64,000 nucleotides of DNA, taken from NCBI RefSeq assembly GCF_019799925.1, contig NZ_JABGCG010000014.1, forward strand, positions 79,237-143,236, read 5' to 3'. The position numbers and the translations under genes are program-made. Shown piece by piece: positions 42,677-48,856 of this stretch (position 1 is the stretch's first letter; every line of letters begins with the position of its first letter). The notes below the pieces were generated by a model, which made no database searches, was not told where the DNA came from, and saw nothing but the letters and a program-made list of their open reading frames with translations. Source of the stretch: Blastococcus sp. CPCC 205250. Its GTDB lineage: Bacteria; Actinomycetota; Actinomycetes; Mycobacteriales; Geodermatophilaceae.

Positions 42677-43059
42677 GACGGCGGACACAGAGCAGCGCAT
42701 CATCGATGCCGCGTCACCCGCCCTCGTCATGATCAGGACGCTAGACCGAAAGCCGTACTGAGTACAAGTTCTTACTCCGTCCGGGTTTTGATTTCACGTC
42801 GCGTTCACCCAGGGACTCGGCTCGTGGGGGACGTCGTCGTCCACGGCGGGCCGCCGGTGGAGGCTCGGGCGGAGGTGCTGGACCCTCGGTGAGCTGTGCC
42901 CCGAACCGCTCGTGGGGTCGATGGAGCGCAGCACCGGCGTGACGGCAACGGGAGGTGGGGCCGACGCGTCGCGTGGGATGACACGGACGGGATGAGCACC
43001 TGGCGGCCGCGTCCCGGCTGACAAGCTCCCCAGGACGCCGTCCGAGGGAGTGCAGTTCC
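42677..43059. promoter_or_regulatory. Intergenic region with candidate TetR operator
   Basis: GTACT-G-AGTAC at 42755-42765 is a perfect palindrome, and the overlapping GAGTA-N8-TACTC reaches 42778. It lies about 80 bases before the TetR start, as expected for autoregulation. The remaining ~280 bases to 43059 show only antisense-like open frames and no gene. Confidence 0.5.
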
Positions 43060-43752
43060 GTGTCCCAGCCAGGCCCTTCTGTGCCGTTGACGCGTCCCGT
43101 CGGCGGCCGCTGGTACTTCGTGGTCACCATCGCGACGGTGGGCCTGCTGTCGGCCGTGCCGTTCTGGCACGCCTGGGTCACGCTGCGCCGTCCGTCCGTC
43201 AGGCGCTCGGCCGTCGTCTACAGCGTCCTCGGTGCTGCCCTCGTCGTCCTGGCTTCCACCATCCCGCGCGACCCCGAGGGCCAGCCGATCGGCGACGGGG
43301 CGACGGCGCTGAACGGCGTCCTCGCCGTCACGGCACTGGGCGTGGTGATCGCCGCGTGCGTGCAGCTGCGTCCGCTCCGGCGGGACGTCTTCGGCGGTCC
43401 GGGTCAGTCGCGCACCGCCTCCGACCGGGTGATGGCGGGAGCCCTGGCGTCCCGCGCCCGCCGCGACGAGGCACGCGAGATCGCCGGCCGCGATCCGGTC
43501 CTCGCCCGGGACCTGGGCATCGGGCGACCCGACCTCGGTCGGGGCTACGACGACGGCGGTCTCGTCGACGTCAACAGCGCACCGGCCGAGGTCATCGAGC
43601 GCGTCTGCATGATCGACCGGAGCCACGCCCTCGCGATCGTCGCTGCGCGCGAGGCGCGCGGGGGCTACTTCACCGTCGACGAGGTCCCCGTGTACGTCCA
43701 CCTGCCTGCGCACTCGGCCGGTCAGGTGCAGGAGCGCGGCATCACGCTCTGA
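43060..43752 (+). CDS. Membrane protein with C-terminal helix-hairpin-helix (ComEA-like) domain
   Basis: 230 residues. Two hydrophobic helices ('VVTIATVGLLSAVPFW', 'VVYSVLGAALVVLAS') and a third near residue 90 ('GVLAVTALGVVIAA') suggest a membrane anchor. The C-terminal ~60 residues contain 'VDVNSAPAEVIERVCMIDRS', then 'HALAIVAAREARGGYFTVDE', the HhH pattern of ComEA-type DNA-binding or structural modules. GTG start at 43060. Role unknown. Confidence 0.75.
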   Translation: MSQPGPSVPLTRPVGGRWYFVVTIATVGLLSAVPFWHAWVTLRRPSVRRSAVVYSVLGAALVVLASTIPRDPEGQPIGDGATALNGVLAVTALGVVIAACVQLRPLRRDVFGGPGQSRTASDRVMAGALASRARRDEAREIAGRDPVLARDLGIGRPDLGRGYDDGGLVDVNSAPAEVIERVCMIDRSHALAIVAAREARGGYFTVDEVPVYVHLPAHSAGQVQERGITL

Positions 43753-43929
43753 CCCGCGGTCGCGGTCTGAGCCGTCGGTCGTCGCTCAGCGTCACGGGAG
43801 CCGGCTGGCGCCACCCGGGCGGAGGAGTCGCGTCACCCGTCGTCGTGGGACCCGGTCCGCGGGGGCGTGCCCCGCCGCAGCCTGGGGGAGGTCTGGCGTC
43901 CGACAGCCAGATCCACCGGGGGAGGAACC

Positions 43930-44298
43930 GTGCCCAGCGACATCGACCCGCTGCCCAGCGCCGGAGCGCGCACCGGACCCGCCTGCACCCGGCGGACGGC
44001 CGGCCACACGCCGCACCGCGCCACGATCCTGCTGTGCCACACCGGCGCGCTGTCCGAGTGGCGGTCGGTCTTCGTCCTCGGTGTGCACGACGGCGTCGTC
44101 ACCCTCGCCGACGGCGACCAGCTCATGCGCTTCCGCAACCACGCGCCCGAGGTCTTTGCCCGTGCCGTGGAGGAGGCGGGGGAGGAGGCCCACCTGAACA
44201 CCCGGTTCGGCTACCTGTTCCTCGCCTCGTGGCCGCGCGAGCCGGAGGCGGTCTTCTCGCTCAGCCCGGCCGACCGGCCGTTCCCCGCGTGCGGATGA
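43930..44298 (+). CDS. Unknown 122-residue protein
   Basis: Not recognised. After a Ala/Pro/Thr-rich N-terminus, the globular part reads 'WRSVFVLGVHDGVVTLADGD', then 'MRFRNHAPEVFARAVEEAGE' and 'RFGYLFLASW', alternating strands and one amphipathic helix. GTG at 43930 is supported by GGAGGA six bases upstream. Confidence 0.6.
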   Translation: MPSDIDPLPSAGARTGPACTRRTAGHTPHRATILLCHTGALSEWRSVFVLGVHDGVVTLADGDQLMRFRNHAPEVFARAVEEAGEEAHLNTRFGYLFLASWPREPEAVFSLSPADRPFPACG

Positions 44299-44314
44299 GC
44301 CGTGCGGCCGAGCG

Positions 44315-44356
44315 CCCCGGGGCCCCGGTCGCAGCGTGGCGACCGGGGCTCCGGGG
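44315..44356. terminator. Bidirectional terminator
   Basis: Arms of 18 bases (CCCCGGGGCCCCGGTCGC and its near-complement, one mismatch) enclose AGCGTG. It sits between the convergent gene at 43930 and the NlpC/P60 gene. Confidence 0.75.
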
Positions 44357-44362
44357 ACGTGC

Positions 44363-44875
44363 TCACCAGGCGGGTCGAGCCGACCCGACGTAGCCCGACA
44401 CCGAGCCGGCCCACACCACGGAGACGGGCTTCCCGTACGTGGAGGAGTGGACCATCATCCCGTTGCCGATGTACATGCCGACGTGGCCGACCGGGCTGTA
44501 GAAGAACAGCAGGTCACCGGGCTGCATGTCCCACAGGCCGACCGGCAGGCCGATCCGGGACTGCAGGCGCGAGGAGTGCGGCAGGTTGACCCCGGCGGCG
44601 GCGTAGGCGTACTGGACCAGCCCGGAACAGTCGAAGCTCGACGGCCCACCCCCGCCCCAGGCGTAGGGCTTGCCGACCTGGGCCAGCGCGGTGTCGACGG
44701 CGATCTGCGCGGCCGACGTCGGTGCGGCGACGGCCGCGAGGGGGGCACTGGCCACAGGAGCCGCCGTGGCGGGGACCGTGCTGAGCATGAGCCCGGCGCC
44801 GGCCATCACGGCGACGAGTGCGCTGCGCGTGGTGCGGGACGTGCGACGTGACAGGGACGTGCGAGTGGTCGTCAT
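44363..44875 (-). CDS. Secreted NlpC/P60 peptidoglycan endopeptidase
   Basis: 170 residues. A signal peptide: basic 'SRRTSRTTRSALVAVMAGAG' followed by 'LMLSTVPATAAPVA' with an Ala-x-Ala site. The NlpC/P60 domain has the catalytic Cys in 'SFDCSGLVQYAYAAAG' and His in 'PVGHVGMYIGNG', plus 'GDLLFFY'. It cleaves stem peptides in the cell wall. Its 5' leader is a c-di-AMP riboswitch, a classic arrangement for wall hydrolases in actinobacteria. ATG at 44875 with AAGGAG upstream. Confidence 0.93.
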   Translation of the reverse strand: MTTTRTSLSRRTSRTTRSALVAVMAGAGLMLSTVPATAAPVASAPLAAVAAPTSAAQIAVDTALAQVGKPYAWGGGGPSSFDCSGLVQYAYAAAGVNLPHSSRLQSRIGLPVGLWDMQPGDLLFFYSPVGHVGMYIGNGMMVHSSTYGKPVSVVWAGSVSGYVGSARPAW

Positions 44876-44899
44876 GGACGACGGGGTCTCCTTGGGTCT

Positions 44900-45060
44900 C
44901 CGTGTACCGCCTACCGGGTCAGCTGACGGATTCGGACGCAGGAAGTCGCCCGGCCCGCTCGGGACGGTGTCCCGGGCAGGCTTCACCCCAGTGGATCGGT
45001 GGGTCCCCGGCCCGGCGCGGCTGGCTGCTCGCGCCACGTTCGGCGGCGTCCGTGAGTGGC
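44900..45060 (-). ncRNA. c-di-AMP (ydaO/yuaA) riboswitch
   Basis: On the minus strand the leader carries the hallmarks of the ydaO class: 'GGGGACCCACCGATCCACTG' with 'GGGGTGAAGCC', then near the 3' end 'GTCCGAATCCGTCAGCTGAC' followed by 'CCGGTAGGCGGTAC'. These match the conserved GGGGUGAA and GUCCGAA-CCGUCAGCUAACC-GUAGGCG segments. It ends about 25 bases before the start of the NlpC/P60 gene. Binding of c-di-AMP is expected to switch the gene off when cells are osmotically balanced. Confidence 0.88.
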
Positions 45061-45391
45061 GCCATTGCTCGGCGCCGTTGTGCGGCCTCACGGACGGCGG
45101 CGACGCTAAGTGGGGTTCCGGGACCTGCCAAACGGAGCCGAGCGCGGGACACGCCTGCTCCCGGACAGGCCCCGGCTCGGCGTGTCGCCACGCGACACGC
45201 CGCGCTGACCTCGCGGCATCCCCTCGATGATCATGGTCCGCCGGGGACCCCCACGAGGCCGCCGGGGAATCGGGCGACGTGCGGCGTGGCCTCACGCGGC
45301 GTGATCGTCTTCTCCAGGGTTGACCGGGGCTGACAACGGGCATCGACCAGACCAACGGACAGGTTCAGTCCACCGAACACGAGGAGGACCC
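45061..45391. other. Intergenic region holding divergent promoters
   Basis: 331 bases between the riboswitch and the gene at 45392. No gene or stable RNA was recognised. TTGACC near 45320 could belong to a plus-strand promoter. Confidence 0.4.
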
Positions 45392-45553
45392 ATGGCCGGG
45401 ATGTTCCGGAAGCTCATCGCCTCAGGCGTCGCTGCGAAGCTGATGCAGGAGGCCCGCAAGCCGCAGAACCAGGAGAAGGCGCGGCAGCTGTTCGCCCAGA
45501 TGCAGCAGAAGCGCCGGGGCGGCGGCACCGGGGGCCGCGGCCGCGTCCGCTGA
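45392..45553 (+). CDS. Small basic protein
   Basis: 53 residues: 'MAGMFRKLIASGVAAKLMQE', amphipathic helix 'KARQLFAQMQQKRR', and a Gly/Arg tail. The ATG follows a strong GAGGAGG site, and a strong terminator closes the unit, both signs of a real gene. Function unknown; the basic tail could bind nucleic acid. Confidence 0.7.
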   Translation: MAGMFRKLIASGVAAKLMQEARKPQNQEKARQLFAQMQQKRRGGGTGGRGRVR

Positions 45554-45568
45554 CCTCCACCGCACCGC

Positions 45569-45610
45569 ACAGCGACCCCCGTCCGGCAGCCGCCGGACGG
45601 GGGTCGCTGT
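45569..45610. terminator. Perfect 19-base-pair bidirectional terminator
   Basis: ACAGCGACCCCCGTCCGGC pairs perfectly with its complement around AGCC. It separates the plus-strand gene at 45392 from the convergent SMP-30 gene. Confidence 0.85.
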
Positions 45611-45625
45611 CGTTCGTGGGGTGTG

Positions 45626-46525
45626 TCAGGGGCGGCCGGCGTGGGCCACCCCGACCTCCGTGGCGACGAGCACCGCCTCGCGCACCGGCTCGCGGTTGTG
45701 CTGGTAGAAGTCCGGCGCGCAGCACATGAGCAGCGTCCGGCCGTCCTCGCCGCCGAGCATGCAGGCGAACACGCCCAGGCCCTCCGGCGCGGCCACGGAC
45801 TCGACGATCTCCCCGCCCGGCGCGATCCGCGCCACCCGGCCGCCGACCGCGTCGGCCGCCCAGATGTGCCCCTCGGCGTCCAGCGCGCAGCCGTCGGGGG
45901 CGACGACGACCTGGCCGAGGACCTCCTCGGTCGTCGTCCCGGTCACCTCGCCGCCCAGCGACGCCCACACCCGCCGGTTGGTCAGTGAGCCGTCGGGCGC
46001 GAGGTCGAAGGCCGTGTACCGGTTGCCGAGGGTCTCGCCGACGACGAGCGTGCCGCCGTCCGGGGTGATCACCGAGCCGTTGGGGAACCGCAGCCCGTCG
46101 GCGACGACGTGCACCGAGCCGTCGGGGTCCACCCGCTTGAGCGTCGCCGGGCGCGCGTCGCCGCCGCCCATCAGGTCGAAGCCGAAGTCGCCGACGAACA
46201 CCCGCCCCTGCTCGTCGACCACGAGGTCGTTGAGGTGCCCGCCGCAGTGCTCGTCGAGGTCGGCGTAGGTGGTCAGCTCGCCGTCGGCGAACCGCAGCAG
46301 GCGGTGGTCGGTCATCGAGACGACGACCAGCGACCCGTCGGGCAGCCACCCCAGGCCCGAGGGCTGGTTCTCCACCTCGAACAGGACCGTCTCCTGGCCG
46401 TCGGTCGTCACCCGGCTCACCGTGTGCCGGTAGAAGTCCGACACCCACCAGGTGCCGTCGCGCCAGCGCGGGCCCTCGAAGAACCCGCCACCCGTCAGGA
46501 CCGTCCGCAGCTCTCGTTCCGCCAT
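45626..46525 (-). CDS. SMP-30/gluconolactonase-type beta-propeller
   Basis: 299 residues. Landmarks: 'FFEGPRWRDGTWWVSDFYRH', 'SGLGWLPDGSLVVVSMTDHR', 'HLNDLVVDEQGRVFVGDFGF', 'GLRFPNGSVITPDGGTLVVG', 'APDGCALDAEGHIWAAD'. The Glu, Asn and Asp metal ligands (EGP, LNDLV/PNG, DAEG) are in place. Family members open lactones such as gluconolactone using Ca2+ or Zn2+. The next gene on the strand starts 475 bases upstream and is unrelated. Confidence 0.9.
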   Translation of the reverse strand: MAERELRTVLTGGGFFEGPRWRDGTWWVSDFYRHTVSRVTTDGQETVLFEVENQPSGLGWLPDGSLVVVSMTDHRLLRFADGELTTYADLDEHCGGHLNDLVVDEQGRVFVGDFGFDLMGGGDARPATLKRVDPDGSVHVVADGLRFPNGSVITPDGGTLVVGETLGNRYTAFDLAPDGSLTNRRVWASLGGEVTGTTTEEVLGQVVVAPDGCALDAEGHIWAADAVGGRVARIAPGGEIVESVAAPEGLGVFACMLGGEDGRTLLMCCAPDFYQHNREPVREAVLVATEVGVAHAGRP

Positions 46526-46535
46526 GTCGCGGACA

Positions 46536-47000
46536 CTAGGTCGACCGCTGCTCCGCGGCCCGGCGGACCCCCGCCAGCATCCTGCGGACGGCGACCACGT
46601 GCCCGCCGCTGCCGACCACGGCCAGCCGGTACAGCCGCCCGTGCGGTCCGGGGAACGCCGCCCGGCTCTCCATCCGCACCCGCGTGCCGCCGTCGACGGC
46701 GTCCAGGCGGACGACGATCCCGTACCGGGAGAAGCGGTGCCGGCCGGCCACCACGAGCAGCCGCGGCTCCTCGGCCGCCACGACCCGGAACCCCGGCACG
46801 GTGGAGCCGACGCCCGGCCGCTCCCAGCCCGACGTCGTTCCCGGGTCGCAGCCGAGGACCCGGGCGGTCACGCCGGCGGCGGGCGAGGCGAACGTGGCGG
46901 ACAGGGTCTCGAGCACCCCGCGCCACGCGGCCGCCGGCGGCGCCGCGACCGTCAGCGCGTGCTCGTCGATCCGGGGCAGGTCGTCGAGGAGGTCCGGCAC
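46536..47000 (-). CDS. SRPBCC (START-like) family protein
   Basis: 154 residues: opening strand 'IDEHALTVAAPPAAAWRGVL', middle 'RFSRYGIVVRLDAVDGGTRV' and C-terminal long helix 'RLYRLAVVGSGGHVVAVRRM'. The fold binds hydrophobic ligands. GTG at 47000. It ends 10 bases before the SMP-30 gene and may be co-transcribed with it. Confidence 0.8.
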   Translation of the reverse strand: MPDLLDDLPRIDEHALTVAAPPAAAWRGVLETLSATFASPAAGVTARVLGCDPGTTSGWERPGVGSTVPGFRVVAAEEPRLLVVAGRHRFSRYGIVVRLDAVDGGTRVRMESRAAFPGPHGRLYRLAVVGSGGHVVAVRRMLAGVRRAAEQRST

Positions 47001-47025
47001 GCCGGCCACCGTAGGGGTGCCGGCT

Positions 47026-47065
47026 CGCTCGTGCTCTGCCCACGTGGCTGGGCAGAGCACGAGCG
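47026..47065. terminator. Palindromic terminator (repeat copy A)
   Basis: Arms of 17 bases (CGCTCGTGCTCTGCCCA and complement) enclose CGTGGC. The same arm sequence recurs at 48795-48836. Confidence 0.7.
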
Positions 47066-47092
47066 TGCGGGGAGGGACCTGCCGGCGGCCGG

Positions 47093-47932
47093 TCAGGGAG
47101 CGAACTGCTGCTCGCCGATCACCGACAGCAGCGCCAGCTTCTCCGCGGCCTCGGTGCCCGGCGCCGCGGTCAGCACCAGGAGCACCTGCGCCTGGTTCTC
47201 GGTGAACAGTGCCTGGCAGTCGACGTCGATCGGCCCGAGCTCGGGGTGCACGATCGTCTTCGCGTCCTCGAACCGCTTGCCGACGTCGTGCCGCTCCCAG
47301 ATCCCGGCGAACTCGGGGCTCACCGCGAGCAGCCGCCGGACGATCTCGGCCGCCCGGGCGGTCGACGCCCCCGCCGTCAGCGCCGCCCGCAGCCCCGCCG
47401 CCTGCAGCCGGCTCTGCCGCGCGTGGTCGGCCTCGGGGTACCGCCGGCGGTCGGCCGGCTCGGTGAACCAGCGGTAGTAGGCGCTGCGAGCCAGGCCGGT
47501 GTGCCGGGTCTCGTCGCCCAGCAGTGCGGTGGCCAGCCGGTTCTGCAGGAGGGTCTCGGCGAGGTCGGACAGCACGAGCGCCGGGGTGTCGCCGAGCCGG
47601 TCGAACACCCGCTGCAGCGCGGGCGCCACGTGGTCGGTGGGCCGCACCCGCAGCGGCGCGGAGTGCCCGGCCAGGCGGAACAAGTGGTCCCGCTCGTCGA
47701 GGGTCAGCCGCAGGGCGCGGGCGATCGCGGCGAGCATCTGCTCCGACGGCTGCGGACCGCGCTGCTGCTCCAGCCGGGTGTAGTAGTCGGCGGACATGGT
47801 GGCCAGCGCCGCCACCTCCTCGCGCCGCAGGCCCGCCGTCCGGCGGCGCAGACCGGCCGGCAGCCCGACGTCCGCCGGCTGCAGCCGCTCGCGGCGGGTG
47901 CGCAGGAAGTCGGCCAGCTCCGCTCGGTCCAC
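47093..47932 (-). CDS. HTH regulator with MmyB-like ligand-binding domain
   Basis: 279 residues. Residues 1-75 are an XRE-type HTH ('RRTAGLRREEVAALATMSAD', 'YYTRLEQQRGPQPSEQMLAA'). The rest is the MmyB-like PAS-like domain ('LVLSDLAETLLQNRLATALL', 'WERHDVGKRFEDAKTIVHPE', 'DCQALF'). These regulators typically control a neighbouring SDR gene; one is divergent here. GTG at 47932. Confidence 0.9.
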   Translation of the reverse strand: MDRAELADFLRTRRERLQPADVGLPAGLRRRTAGLRREEVAALATMSADYYTRLEQQRGPQPSEQMLAAIARALRLTLDERDHLFRLAGHSAPLRVRPTDHVAPALQRVFDRLGDTPALVLSDLAETLLQNRLATALLGDETRHTGLARSAYYRWFTEPADRRRYPEADHARQSRLQAAGLRAALTAGASTARAAEIVRRLLAVSPEFAGIWERHDVGKRFEDAKTIVHPELGPIDVDCQALFTENQAQVLLVLTAAPGTEAAEKLALLSVIGEQQFAP

Positions 47933-47961
47933 GAGGCCATCCTCCCGGGCGCCCGGGGACG

Positions 47962-47988
47962 CATCCAGGGACCGTCGGTCCCTGGATG
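47962..47988. promoter_or_regulatory. Operator palindrome between MmyB-type regulator and SDR
   Basis: CATCCAGGGACC and GGTCCCTGGATG are perfect complements separated by GTC. The 27-base site is 29 bases from the regulator start and 44 from the SDR start, so it can control both. Confidence 0.7.
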
Positions 47989-48032
47989 ACCGCTCCCTGC
48001 CGGCCCGGTCGGCGGCGGCGCAGGGTCGGGGC

Positions 48033-48782
48033 ATGGACACCACGAACAGCACCGTCTTCATCACCGGCGGCACCTCGGGCATCGGCCTGGGCCTCGCGCT
48101 GCGGCTCATGGCCGCCGGCAGCACCGTCGTCGTCGGCGGGCGCCGCACCGAGGTGCTGGCCCGCCTCGCCGAGGAGCACCCCGGCCTGGGCACCCAGCAG
48201 GTCGACGTCACCGACCCGGCGTCGATCGCGGCCGCCGCGGCGGCGGTCACCGCCGCCCGTCCCGGCCTCGACGTCCTCGTCACGACCGCCGGCATCATGG
48301 AGCCCGAGGACCTGACCGACCCCGCGCACGTCGAGGTCGCCGAGCGCACCGTGGCCACCAACCTGCTCGGCACGATCCGCAGCATCGACGCGTTCCTGCC
48401 CGCGCTGCTGCGCCGGCCGGAGGCGACGGTCGTGACCGTGTCGTCCGGGCTCGGCTTCGTGCCCATGCCGCTGACCCCGACGTACAGCGCCACCAAGGCG
48501 GCCGTGCACTCCTACACGCAGGCACTGCGCGTGCAGCTCGCACGCGGCCCGGTGCGGGTCACCGAGCTGGTGCCGCCCGCGGTGCGCACGGACCTGCTGG
48601 GCCAGCGCGACTCCTCGCACGCGATGCCGCTGGAGGAGTACCTGGACGAGGTCATGGGGATCCTCGCCGACCGGCCCGACGCCGAGGAGGTCCTGGTCGA
48701 GCGGGTGCGGTTCCTCCGCTTCGCCGAGGCCGACGGCCGGCACGGCGACGTGCTCGCGCAGTTGTCGGCCTACGCGGCCTGA
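48033..48782 (+). CDS. Short-chain dehydrogenase/reductase (DltE-like)
   Basis: 249 residues. Cofactor motif 'TGGTSGIGLGLALRL', 'DVTDPAS', 'VTTAGIM' (NAG-like), catalytic Ser in 'VTVSSGLG' and 'YSATKAAVHSY' (YxxxK). NAD(P)H-dependent oxidoreductase of unknown substrate; orthologues divergent from MmyB-type regulators are common in actinobacteria and appear redox- or toxin-responsive. ATG at 48033. Confidence 0.92.
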   Translation: MDTTNSTVFITGGTSGIGLGLALRLMAAGSTVVVGGRRTEVLARLAEEHPGLGTQQVDVTDPASIAAAAAAVTAARPGLDVLVTTAGIMEPEDLTDPAHVEVAERTVATNLLGTIRSIDAFLPALLRRPEATVVTVSSGLGFVPMPLTPTYSATKAAVHSYTQALRVQLARGPVRVTELVPPAVRTDLLGQRDSSHAMPLEEYLDEVMGILADRPDAEEVLVERVRFLRFAEADGRHGDVLAQLSAYAA

Positions 48783-48794
48783 CCTGGTCCCGGC

Positions 48795-48836
48795 ACGCTC
48801 GTGCTCTGCCCACGGTGGTGGGCAGAGCACGAGCGT
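48795..48836. terminator. Palindromic terminator (repeat copy B)
   Basis: Arms of 18 bases (ACGCTCGTGCTCTGCCCA and complement) enclose CGGTGG. It lies between convergent SDR and rtcB genes and shares arms with copy A at 47026. Confidence 0.75.
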
Positions 48837-48856
48837 CCGCGGGGGAGGCCCGCCGG

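Noticed and set aside
42805..43713. Minus-strand frame of about 300 codons in the TetR upstream region
   Set aside because: Mostly antisense to the HhH membrane protein gene and has no recognisable domain.
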